Origin: Icerya purchasi
Taxonomy: Eukaryota > Arthropoda > Insecta > Hemiptera > Monophlebidae
Assembly (NCBI GenBank): GCA_039619475.1
Contig: CM077115.1
Location: forward strand, 400,058,557-400,122,556
Length of the DNA: 64,000 nt
Direction of reading: 5' to 3'
The translations under genes were made by a program, and so were the position numbers. This document shows positions 1 through 11,585 of this stretch, one piece after another (position 1 is the stretch's first letter; the number at the start of each line of letters is the position of its first letter). The notes beneath the pieces were generated by a model. It did not search any database. It was not told the DNA's origin and worked only from the letters and a program-made list of their open reading frames with translations.

Positions 1-1700
1 ATGTGCATGCACGCACCCGAATGGACGCGTCTACGGACCGATTTAAGTTGACCGCGCGATATTTGTCGTAAATCAAATTGCGAAATTCGTGTCCAAAGAA
101 ACAGGTGGGGCATACACGTTTCGTGCAAGAGCAAAAAGATTTTTAGCCCGATTTTTTTGTCTTCTGTCATCTAATCTTTCGAACATCATAATACAATTTT
201 TCCGAATGTACACGCGCATAAAAATAATGAAGAATTTCGAGGAATTTGTGGAAGAGATCGCTGCTAATTCTACCGGTTCTTCCACTCCTATTTTCTATCA
301 TGCAATAGCCTGGCCTACGTTCCGTTCGCAATTCTTACGGCTTTCTGAATAAACGTTACCACATCACGTAACGAGAAAAAAAATCTAGCGTTCATTCATT
401 TTTAAGCGTTCAACTAGTTGATTGACCCCCCCCCCCCCAATGCCCTCTTGCTTAATATTTCTTCTACGATGAAGAAAAATCGAATTTTATTTTGCGATCG
501 GATTTTATTACTTTGCTTTTTCGCATATTACTAGTGTAAATTCCGCAGTCGTTTTTCCGGCGCCGTTTCAATTTAAAATGATGCAGTAGCTCCATTTTTG
601 AAAAATCTTCACATCTGCAGAAGCAATTTTAAGATAGCGAAATTGAAAAGTAAGAGAAAAAAATGTCATGCTTGTTTGCTCTCGCATTTTCTTTTGTAAT
701 TAATTCTTGTTGATGAAAAATTGCATAGAGCAGGTGTAAGAATTTTAAAGAGAACAGCTTGTCGGCAGCTATACCAGCTGTCTTCTCCTGTGAATTTCTA
801 TTACCATTCTGAGTGTTGCCCACCATTACCGGATCGTACTGGAGTCAACTACCCCACCAGCGACGTATAGTTCTAATATAGGTCAAAACTTCAAGAGAAA
901 GTGCGTGTCGTTTTAAAGCATCGTTTGTTTTCGGTCCCTTCTAAATACGCGCGAAATCGAAATATTTTGGGCATTTATGTCGTATTAAAGATTAGTGTCG
1001 GCTGAACACTGATCGAACGTATAACCCGGACAACGGCGTTTTCCCTACTTTTCAACTGAACCGTTCGCGTTTCTACGAATTACTGGACCGTAATAAATCG
1101 GTATAATTTATCAATTATTTCGCTCGTCAGATTATCCGATCTCCCCGGTGCTTTTATTAAAACTTCAAACGAGGTTTAATAATCGGCCGCCGCCCATCTC
1201 TGTTTCTGAATGAACGCGCGTTGCTTTCTATTTCCGAATAATCGTCGTATTATTTTCGAAGATTTTACGCTTTATCAATTGTAAACATTACACATTCGGA
1301 AGAAGTATCAATGTGGCCGCCGACTTCCTGTTACCTGCCAGTATGAGTCTCGACGATTGGAATACTTTGGAATTTTGTAATGAAATTTTTAGCGAATGTA
1401 ATTAAAACGTAGCATTCTACTACGCTGTCGAATAAAAGTGTTTTTGAAAAACCGATTTTTTCCGCTTTTTTTCAGTTTTTTCCAATTTTTTCCTCTGCGC
1501 ACGTGTACACTGCTCCGAATTCGGCTACGTTTCATTATCATCGCCTTTATGTCTAATGCAGCGGAATATACATACAGTCTGGCTAAAAATACTGACAGTA
1601 CATATACTTTCAAACAAGGTAACACAAAAACGACACACATGATGTAAATTCCAAAAAAATCTATTCGAAAAGTGCAAACTGTTCTTGTTAAAAACATCGA
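1..1700. other. AT-rich sequence without a recognisable gene
   Basis: I see no coding frame with a recognisable domain on either strand. Open frames are short and show no family motif. A run of 13 C lies near 427-439. The right boundary is the C-terminal stop of the mariner relic on the minus strand. Confidence 0.6.
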
Positions 1701-2717
1701 TCAGTTATTCAAAGTGGCCAACTTTACGGGCGATGCACAACGATAACGCTCCGGCCATCGGGCAATTATTCTAAGGGAATTTCCCGTGTGCTTTTCTTCA
1801 GCGACTCCAAATTTGGATGACGTTTTCGACAAGTAATTTCCTCGAGAGTATTCCATAGTCCATAATTCGAGGGGGTTTTAAATCTGGACTAGCGGGGAGG
1901 GCCAATCTGAAGCTGCTATAAGCCGGGAAGAACATTGCCTTGCAGCCACTTCTGATGAGCTAACTTCACTGTATGTGCCGGGGTAGAATCTCGCTGAAAC
2001 ACCCAGTTGACTCCAACAAACAAAGTGTCGTTTAGAGGTTTAACAACCGGTTCTAGAACTGTGTTTACATAAACCTCGCCCGTTTTCACGCCTGCTTCGC
2101 AAAAATGAATGGGCGCTACCCCTTACCACGATACACCCAAAGAAAACCATAATTGAACTGGGGTGATGACCTTGCCGTTGAATTTATGGAACTTTTTGTC
2201 TTTGACATCATACGACAAGCGGGCATGCACCCGATCATTTTGCCTGTTAAACTTTCCTTCTATCGTAAACATTTTTTTTTATCTGTAAACAGTATCTTTT
2301 TCTGCACTGTACAAGCGTTTCGACTTTTTCGATCTATACCACCTTTAATTTCTTTGTTAAAAGATGAGTCGTATATCATTTGTAGGCTCGCATGTGTAAA
2401 TCAAAGCGGATGATGATGCGTGATACCGTTCTCGGCGCGATATTCATCTCCCCGACCAGTATCTTTTGATTTCTCAGCGGACAGCGGTTGTTCGCGAACG
2501 ATTGGCTTCGACGACACTTTTTGTTCTCGCACCACGTGGCCGACCGGCTCTCGGTCTATCAATTACATCACCTGTCTCTCTGAAACGTTGCAGGGTACGA
2601 TGAATAACCGTTCGCTGATTTTAAGTCCTTTTAGGAGCAAGTGAATATGTAACGCACTATGCCCTGCCTTCGTTAAACCAACAATAGTAACACGCACATG
2701 GTAATCTGACCACTCCA
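1701..2717 (-). pseudogene. decayed mariner (DD34D-type) transposase
   Basis: This is a relic of a Tc1/mariner-superfamily transposase, the enzyme that cuts and pastes a TA-targeting DNA transposon. Read on the minus strand it is about 339 codons end to end, the normal length for mariner. In order I see an N-terminal helix-turn-helix remnant (LTKAGHSALHIHLLLKGLKIS), a first catalytic block LFTDKK (Asp codon 2281-2283), then FTIEGKFNRQNDRV, KTGEVYVNTVLEPVVKPLND, the second block VFQRDSTPAH (Asp codon 1988-1990), the third block SPDLKP (Asp codon 1882-1884), and the C-terminal CRKRHPNLESLKK. The second and third aspartates are about 34 codons apart, as in mariner. The copy is dead: there is a frameshift in the T run at 2272-2280 and in-frame stops at 2123-2125 and 1917-1919, plus further shifts in the N-terminal third. 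I could not see terminal inverted repeats or a TA duplication. Confidence 0.85.
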
Positions 2718-3169
2718 TTTCTACAACTAATAAGACAGTTATATCCGTTGCTTTTCTCTTGTCCGACGATATATACACATGCGAAATTCCTTTTATGCAA
2801 CGGCGCTGACAGTATTTTTTTGCTAGGCTACGTAAATTCCGTCGATTATCCGAAAAGTACATCTCCCTATTTCCAATTAAAACTACATTAGCGGATAATA
2901 ACTACGATGGATTTAAACCGAACAAATGTAAAAAAAAAAAAGAAACACGTACATAATAATAAGATGTTTTTCGTTTGTTTTTACGAGTATAAATAAGAAA
3001 ATTCGTATCCGGAGAGAATTCCTCTGGACTCTAAAAGAAGCAATTTAGTGTATCCGAATATCGGTCACGATCAGCAGCACATTGGAAAATAACATTGCAG
3101 TTTAATTAAGATTTCCCCTGAACGGGAATTTATAATTGATAAAATTAATCGCAAAATGCATTGATTGTT

Positions 3170-3231
<62 letters not shown>

Positions 3232-4915
3232 CCACCCGGCATATTAAAACACCATTTAAATTTGCAAGAATCTTCAGGGAGGCCTGTGTTTTAGGAGTTT
3301 GAAAGCCACCGAGAACAATGATGTAAAATTTTTGATAGCGAGAAGCGTATTTGAATATTGCGATCTTTTTCAACTGATCTCGAAGAAGAATTTAGATAGC
3401 TGAGACTGGAAAAACCAAAGAAAAAAATTATCACGTAACGCGTTCATCTGCTTAATTTATTTATTCGCACTGAAGATACCAAATGAAACGTTAATTTATT
3501 CATGCATCCGAAGATGCAATAATCACAACGTAAAACAGAGAAATGGGCGAATAATTAGGTTTACAAGATCATGTGTGATCTACTTTCAATCACATTTGGA
3601 CGTAATTGATTAATTTCGGTAATTAATAACAAAATAATTGTTGCAGTACGTCTATTTAATGTAATCGATTACTTTAGTTATTAATTAATTCATTTATTTT
3701 TTTGTGGGTTTATCAATATAGACATTGGCCCAAAAACAATGGAGTAGAGGTAATTAAACATAATTATAATGCATAGAGTTACGAAGTACCAATCCGGCGT
3801 TTGTTACAAAAATCGAATAACTCTGTATTACAGTTATTATTAATTATAAATGGAAAAGTGTAGATCATTCTAATTGGTCGCGCAATTACAGGAAACCCCT
3901 TTGTAGTTTATTAAATAAAAATAATAGATTAAGTCCAATTTTGGTTGAGAATAGTTAGCATGCAATCTCATAATCAAAATCGATTACAAATGTCCCCAAT
4001 TCTGTTTTAGATTACATACTTTTTACAGAGATTAAAAGAAAAAGAATTATATTTATCACTTTGGATCGCCATTGCTGTAAGTAGTGTTTGATATGTGTTA
4101 TTCTCTTGTAAATTCCTTCCCTAGACTGAACTTAATGAGAATTCGTTCCATGCTTTTTTTTAGGTTTTTTTTTTTCGATTATTTTTCCGGCAAATGATTT
4201 TTATAATTAACAAAAAAAAAAATCACGAGAAATATTCAAAAAGGAGATCTATCCTTTTCTTTTTTACTCTTTTAAATAGTCTGTTAAACGATATTAGAGT
4301 ACACTGAATTTTCTTTTTCTTCTACTCTATTGACTTGTTTAAGTCGAGATCTTCTTACAATCAACCGTTTTCTTCTTTTTCGGCCAAACATAAAGTCTTA
4401 AAATGTTTGGCAACATCTCATTAGTCATTATTTACTTTAGCAGCACTTCGGCAATATCATTCCTTCTCTTTTCAGGATGCATGTTTGGCATTTTTTCGAC
4501 TGTGATTGACATTGTTTCTCCATTCTTGGTATAGAGTTCTTTATCAGATTCCATTCCTTGTGATTCCTAATTGCTACTATTTACACGTGTTGATGGGTAA
4601 TCGTCTATTATTGGCAAGCCCAGAGAAAAACCCAAACAAGAAAAAAAAGCAGCAAGGGGGGTTTTTCGCTTTCTTATCCACCCTATAATTATGCTTTTTA
4701 TTTTTTTTATTTTATTTATTTTATTATTACGACATTTTTACGTCGGAGTAATACGACAAATAATCTAATTTTAGTCCAATTATAGGTAACCCTAATAAAT
4801 TACATAAAAAGCCGACTCTTCTATAAGCATTGCAGAAGACTATCCAACTGGGATGGTGAGGTCCGATCGAGTTTTTTTATTTCAATGTTACGAGATGGAG
4901 ATAATTTTATATTTT
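2718..4915. other. AT-rich sequence without a recognisable gene
   Basis: Apart from the TA microsatellite at 3175-3230 I see only A/T-rich sequence with short poly(A) and poly(T) runs. There are no family motifs on either strand. Confidence 0.6.
3175..3230. repeat. (TA)n microsatellite
   Basis: About 28 uninterrupted TA units, preceded by a T run. It lies in A/T-rich DNA with no gene nearby. Confidence 0.95.
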
Positions 4916-5512
4916 ATAATTTTCCTTTTTTTTATATTTATTTTCATTAAAATGCCGTATGCAACGGCTAGGCCAGAAGCACGGCAAAAAATTTACTATA
5001 GTAGATATGTCTCTTTAAGAAATCTGAAAAGTCTAAAGATTATTCTTTCACCATCACCGAAAAGCCCTGTAAGTGATGAAGGGAGAGCGAATTTATCTCG
5101 CATCATTTTGTATTGCCGGCAGTCGATGAGGAGGTGTTGAATGGTCAATGGAGCAGTGCAACGATTACATTGAGGCGGTACGTCCTTATTTAAAAAATAC
5201 GAATGAGTGAAAGCAGTGTATGGCCAATGCGGACCAGACAAAGAGCGGTTCTCTCTCTCCGGCTAAATCTTACTGAGGTTAACTATGACTCTGAACCACG
5301 TTAAATTCGTTTTAGTTTATTTGTAGATAGGACCTCCAACCACGCGTCATGGAATTTTTTGTCGAGACGAGTAATATGCTTCTTAAAATTCGTTATCGGT
5401 ATTGAAATATCATCGGGTACAGGGTTGAAATGTGTTGCTTCTTTGGCAGCTTGGTCCACTGATTCGTTGTCTAGAATACCTCAAAACCACATTTTTCCAA
5501 TAGGCTTTCCGA
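4916..5512 (-). pseudogene. 3' end of an RNase H-bearing non-LTR retrotransposon
   Basis: Read on the minus strand this is the end of the second open frame of a non-LTR retrotransposon. The segment GILDNESVDQAAKEA (about 5495-5440) is the C-terminal part of an RNase H domain, with its conserved Asn-Glu and Asp. It is followed by PITNFKKHITRLDKKFHDAW and, after stops and shifts, by HWPYTAFTHSYF and the terminal cysteine-histidine knuckle PPQCNRCTAPLTIQHLLIDC, which ends at about 5125. This order is typical of I/R1/Loa-type elements that carry RNase H; the clade is not resolved. Downstream at 4954-4968 the 3' untranslated part has a hairpin (GCCGT/ACGGC) and then an A/T-rich tail. The 5' part, including the reverse transcriptase, is missing, as expected from 5' truncation. 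It is broken by stop codons between the RNase H and knuckle segments and cannot be functional. Confidence 0.8.
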
Positions 5513-5969
5513 TTTTATTTTATTGTAAAGCTTCATAATCTTCTTATCGGTGGACAGTTCGGTTGTGAAAGTGCTTTTGCGTTCGAGTAGAATTCGAAAT
5601 TGAAAAGTATATAATATTAACATCGAGTTGTTTTAAATTATCCATGACTGACGAAATAAACAAATAAAAATAAATAATAATAAAAAAAAAAAAGAAATTG
5701 ATACAATGTTTTTAAAAAAATTTCGAATATTATCAAATGAATCGATATGCCGCTTAACATTTTTAAAGAATTATACCGAACAATTCGCCACCTGCAAATA
5801 AAAATGTAGCGCGCGTATTTATCTATTGAGAGGATAGAAATATCGAGAAATAATTATGACTTAGAAACTGTATATACATATATGTATTAATACAAATATA
5901 TTTATATCATTCTTAGCATTTATTCATGCAGCGATTTTTATCCAGTACGAGCGTCGGAAAATTATTTTA

Positions 5970-5976
5970 GAGAGAG

Positions 5977-6014
<38 letters not shown>
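5970..6014. repeat. (GA)n/(GT)n microsatellite
   Basis: A mixed run of GA units interrupted once by GTGTGTG, followed by about 13 GA units. Confidence 0.95.
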
Positions 6015-6015
<1 letters not shown>

Positions 6016-9000
6016 AGTGATCTAGCGGATGTTTTTAATGGACACGAAGCTGCGTTGCTTTGAATTATTCAGCAGCTGGTAGTAAAGAACAGCTTACGGC
6101 TGTGCAGGAAATTGTAAGTCGCGGAATATTTTTGCTGCTTCCTCGGCACCGTTTAATATAATATATCCCTCCTTTTGAATGGAATCAACCAGGAATTATT
6201 ATATTAACACGTCATTAGCGGAATAACAGAGTACGGTGCGTGGCGAGCGGCTAGATGAATGCCGCTAACGTGATTTGTTTACCTGAACTGTAAAATCGTT
6301 TGCTTCTCGTCGTTGCTAATTATTAAACGATTAAAAGGAGAACGAACGCCACTCAACGAATATACACCTTTGGAGCATCACTCCGCCGTATTACACGTGG
6401 AATTGTTGCAGGGATAACTGTTTAGAGTCATGATTTTTAAAATTCGTTTAACTTGACAAACGCGTAAAACAACACTATGTAAACATTTATACTAGCTCGG
6501 TCTTCTTACAAACTTGCCTTATTATTTCCTCGATGGCTGCCATCACATTCCGAACGCATGTCCACAACCAAACAGATCCCCTTTTACACCCCGTGATTTT
6601 TTAATTCGTTTCTGTTCCGCGATTAAAATTGCACTTTCAGTAAACGCTAATCCAATCCAGCGGAGAAGATTGAAGCATTGGAGAAGTATTGGAGGAGTTC
6701 GCATCTCCCCGAATATAGACACCGCACTAATCGCACTTGACAAGTGTGAGTTTACAATTTAAAGATTAGCAGATTGAAAACTAAGATGATAGTAGTTAAC
6801 AGACGAGAAAATAACTGTTCAGAAAATCGTAACATTGCAGGTATCGTGAAACTATCTATGTGGAATCTGGAAGATCTGTGAAATGCAGGTAGAAGCCTTG
6901 GAGCTCCTCCACTGCTGCAAACGTTTTGTTTCACGATTAGGCAAACGCACTCACGCGTCTTCTCAGTACTGAAAGCAATAATAAATCCAAAAGAGAGACT
7001 GTCTTCGATAGTCATGCTAGGTATTTTACGCTTCCTTCGGTCACGTAGGAGGGACAGATTTAACATGGAAACCCCATTTTCGTTGAAGGCAGAGAACAAG
7101 CAGCATAATAAGAGTGCAAGGGTGCGCTCCAACCAAATGATGATCGGCTGACGTTACAACTTTACAAGAAGAGAATATTCTTACAGTGTGTAAACGAGAT
7201 CGAGACGAGCGTTAATACATCGTGTATGGTATCAACTCCTGGTTTTAACTCACCAACGACGATATCTGGATAAAAGTAAATAGAGGCAATATCATCTGCC
7301 GTATATATCTACACCGATTAAAAGTCTTAATTTTATATGCAAGTAACAAGGTTAGTCACAGAGATTATATACGTATTTTTATCGTCCAGCCTAGCCTAAA
7401 ATGGGCATTTTTGTAAACTATAACTGATCCAAAATCAATAAGCCTCACAAATCCTCTCGTATTCTTGCACGAGAGTGTTAACCACGCACGTGAAATACTA
7501 AATTGATCTTAATATTAAAATCTACACGCTCGGAACGTATTAATTAATTCCGCATCGACATCTACGATTATAATAAACCATACTAAATGTAAGGCATAAT
7601 AAAACGTTACCTTCTTTTTCCTTTATTTTATACTTGCGCTCTTTGTCACAATATCTTTTGCGAGTGTAACAATCTGTCTATTTCTTTTTTTTTCCCCACT
7701 TCTCATTGGTTTTCGCAACAGCGATTTAACTGTAATCGCGATATTTACAGTCCGTTCAATGAAAATGTGCCGCTCGAAAAAGTCGATATAAATCGATACA
7801 CTTACGGGAGCAGTACGCGCAATCAGTCATGCCGGCCTTAATTCCCTCTCCATCCTTTTCGAGCGTTTTTAATTACGACAATATCAATTATTTTTCGAAT
7901 TGGACAACACTGGGAGAAAGAAAAAAAAAAGATACTCATATTTATTTACCATTTCCCCCATCCCATATAAAAGTCGATTAAAAAATTGATAAACTGGAAC
8001 GAAAAAAAAAGACGTACATATTAGAGAAATCGGATGTATTTAAATATAAGTAGCAGGATAAACAGCGAAAGTTTAGTCATTAAAAAAAAATCAATAGATG
8101 AAAATGTACCACACGATCCATATTCTGTATCTGAATTAAGATTCATCGGTGAATTGAAATATATATTCGCAGAAGTGTAAATATCGACAAATCGTTTTAA
8201 ATATATGTAAATGTCAAATGAAGTGTGAACGCGGTTGGAATTTCTTAAAATTAACAAAAGAGAAAATAAAAGAAAAAACAAAAGAAAAAGAGTATATTGA
8301 ATATTCGGCGCTGATTTGACGGAAAAACTAATAGAAAGAGGTTCTCTCGATCTTCGACCATTATCCTTCAACGACGCAGTTATTATGACGTAAGAATAAA
8401 CGAAACAAACGGATATCAACAGTAGCAACGTCACAAATAACGAAATTAATATTCGTGGCACATCTCGTCATTACCGAATTTATGTCGCGGCCACCTTCTG
8501 CACATCTTACATCCTAACACATCATCACGACACGCATGTCACTTGCACGAGTTCGCTGTCAGCTTCGTATTATACTCATTCACCCGTTACAAGACCACAC
8601 ATTCTCGCATCTGATGTAAAACTATCAACCCGGTCAAAATTTAATTCGATTCCGATCTTATATACACGCGGAAAAAATGATTTTTCTTTCTTCCTCGCTC
8701 ACTAGAGCATTTTACATATAATTTTATTTGATTTTCACTGAAATACATGCAGCTTTTAATATATGTATACGACGATATATATATATATATATACATATGT
8801 ATGTATTAAATTTTTCTATTTTTCGAACCCGTGTAAAAAAAAACAAACTATATAAAGCTTAATAGGAGTTCAATATTATAGATAAAAGCACTGGCAAAAA
8901 ATAGATATAAAAAAAAATTCGATATTTTGCGCTGCGTAAGCAATATTAACCAAGGAAGCATAAAACATGGTCCGAGTTGTTCCATAATTTAATAATACAT

Positions 9001-10159
9001 TATTAGCACAACCTGATACGAACATCAATGTTAATTTTTAAAAGAAATAATATTATAAAGATCGACTTTCTTTGAGCGCTCAAAGTTGCCATCTTTACGT
9101 TCATAAATCGGGACACAAATGACATAAAGAGTCGAAAATATATAAACTTTCGAATTCAACACGCTCATCAAAACAGTAAATGAGCGATACCGTGCAATAT
9201 TTATCGTTTTTTTTTTTTTTTTTAAATTTCGATGGGGTGTATCAGGTCATTAAAAAAGCTAGTGTTAAAAATTGTTTGATTATTCTTCTTGTCAAAAGTC
9301 GTCAATATTTCGCCGTTTTATTACGGCGATGAGACTCGTTTAAGCCATTTTGGTTCTTAAAATTGCAATCCGCTATTATAGATTTTCCGTTGAAAATATG
9401 TACTTCAGGAACAAAGGTGTTCAGAGTCGGTAATTAATAGTGCATTTTTTTCTCGCTATTATTTTAAAATTAAAAAAAAAAAAAAAAATAGCGTCCCAAG
9501 AGCGGAAAACCTGATTAAACTATTTTCTATCATCATCACTATCATTAAAATTCGTTTCGTTCTTCTGCGATTTTGTGATGCATGTACGCCTTATGAAAAA
9601 GACCTCAACATTTTAATAAGACAATTCGGATGATATTCGATGTGTGATAAGTTCAGTAAGCTGAATTAGAGAAAAAGTACGTGTGGTTCTTAAAAAAATT
9701 AGGAATCTACGGAACTTTATTTATTTACTTATAACTCGGACACGTTTCGAACAGGCTGTAGCCTTATTATTCAAAACATATCAGCCGCATTACAATTACA
9801 AGTACATTAACTAAAAATAAACGTGATATACAAAATTAAAAAGAAAAAAAAAAAGTACTATCTGCATTAAACAAAAAAAAAAAAAAAAGAAAGATAATAA
9901 CAACTGTAACTATTAATACGAGGAAAAAACAAAACAAATATAGCATCACGCTGCATATTAAAATGTAAAATTTATTGGGTGAATAAATGATTATTTAAAA
10001 TTGTGAAATAACAAACCGCACACGGTATTTCCTGTTGTAATACTTACATACATAACAGTGCATAACGGAGTGATATACGTAAATTTACGAATACCGTTTC
10101 TCATATTTATTCGAAATACAAAAAAACATATTTTTAATCTCTTACTGCGATATTTATTA

Positions 10160-10168
10160 TATAAATAA

Positions 10169-10200
<32 letters not shown>

Positions 10201-10243
10201 GTATATATATATATGTGTGTATATATATGTATATATATATATA
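10160..10243. repeat. (AT)n microsatellite with GT interruptions
   Basis: Alternating AT runs separated by single GTAT or GTGTGT steps, about 80 bp long. Confidence 0.95.
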
Positions 10244-10606
10244 GTAGTGTAGCTGCAGCGAAATTTTTATGATAAAGATTTTTTTTAAATACATCTCTAT
10301 ACTCGGGTGAGATGTATGTACATCATCGTTGTGGTTGTACACAACACTGTTGAACATCTCTTATAGGTAAAACAAAAAAAAAAACTTTTTTGGTTCACTC
10401 GGAGCACCCAACCATGCTGTTTTATATATTTTGTATTTCTTAAATTAACCCGTCCGGTTTCAGTTTTATACATCAATCATGATGGGGGTGTGAGAAAACT
10501 TTTTTTTTTTTCTGGCCTGAACAAATACAGTTCATTTGGCCAGCAAGCTATACTATGATTAGATATGAAAAATTATTAGTGAAGAACAAAGAATGGAAAG
10601 CAGGGA

Positions 10607-10874
10607 AATTCCATTCTACAATATGGCTGCAACCACTGAGCAGTGCCCACAATGCCCAATGAAATTAACAAAAAAAAAAACCGAGTAAGAAATTAAAATT
10701 AGGTTATCATCATTCTGCAATACAGTCGCAAACTGCAGAGCAGTCAATGACTGATTAAACTTTAAAAAACAGAAATAAATTCTCATTCACAATATGACCA
10801 CAGTTGCCTGGCAATGTTCACAATACCTGAAGGGAAAAAGAAAGTAGCCACACTGAACAAAGACCACAATGCAA
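10607..10874. repeat. diverged short tandem units, about 46 bp each
   Basis: Four similar segments begin near 10609, 10709, 10782 and 10849. Each has a pattern like CATTCTACAATATGGCTGC followed by CACTGAGCAG and CCACAATGC, and two are followed by an A-rich run. Spacing is uneven (about 100, 73 and 67 bp) and identity is modest, so this may be an old minisatellite or repeated insertions of a short element. Confidence 0.35.
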
Positions 10875-11084
10875 GAAAAAAATAAAATAAACAAACAATG
10901 TAATAAATAGATCGATAAGGAATAAATTGAAATAAAACTAACCGTCTTCATCAACAAAGTAATAAACTCTAATGAATGTGAGGGAAAAGAAAAAAAAAAG
11001 AAAAATTAAATAAAAATCCCATTTCCTTCAATAAACTCGTTCTTTATTTTTTTTCTCTTTTTTTTTTTTATATAGGGGAAGGTC

Positions 11085-11469
11085 GGGTAGCCCCGGACAT
11101 TTAAATTTCTAAGAAACTAAACGTGTCACGTATGTAAAGCGTTGTTGTGAATATGCGTCTTCTAGAGTAGAAACGAATTCAGCTCAGTTGTGGCGTGCGT
11201 ACCGAGTAAGTAAACCGTGAGAGAGTGTTTTGTTCCCGCCAAAAAATTTTCGTCGCTCCTGATAAACTTAATTGAAGATTTTCAAGCACAACACGTAAAT
11301 ATGTTTAATTTTCTTTTGTTCAATATTGTTGGAAATAGTATAAATTTTCACCGGTTTTAAAATAGTATTTGGAACATTTCTTGTACAATTTAAGAGAGAT
11401 GTGTTTTAAAATGTTGCTGGATAACGATCGGGTAGCCCCGGACACGATAACGATCGGTAGCCTCGGACA
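11085..11469 (+). repeat. left-end subterminal repeats of the pogo-like element
   Basis: The 15-bp motif GGGTAGCCCCGGACA, which is the inner part of the terminal repeat plus one base, occurs at 11085-11099 (last base differs or ends here), again at 11430-11444, and in slightly altered form (CGGTAGCCTCGGACA) at 11455-11469. The last two lie in a tandem pair of about 25 bp, each beginning GATAACGATCGG. Such repeats are plausible transposase-binding sites; that function is inferred. Confidence 0.8.
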
Positions 11470-11585
11470 TTGTTTTATGTTTTGAATTTTGCAATATTAT
11501 GTATTTTAACAAACTTCAATTGTTTTGTCAATTTGCTTATTTATGGAAAGTATTTGTAAAGGGTTGTTGCAGGAAGACCTAAAAT

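Larger units (their letters stand above)
5513..11074. other. AT-rich sequence with microsatellites, no recognisable gene
   Basis: About 5.5 kb in which no frame carries a domain I recognise. It holds a GA/GT microsatellite (5970-6014), a short TA run (8775-8800), an AT/GT microsatellite (10160-10243), poly(A/T) runs near 9210, 9473 and 9880, and a set of diverged short repeats at 10607-10874. It ends at the left terminus of the pogo-like transposon. Confidence 0.55.

Noticed and set aside
8021..8461. 146-codon open stretch on the minus strand with several hydrophobic runs that could be membrane segments
   Set aside because: Hydrophobic runs arise directly from A/T-rich sequence. No family resemblance or exon signals, so it is not called as a gene.
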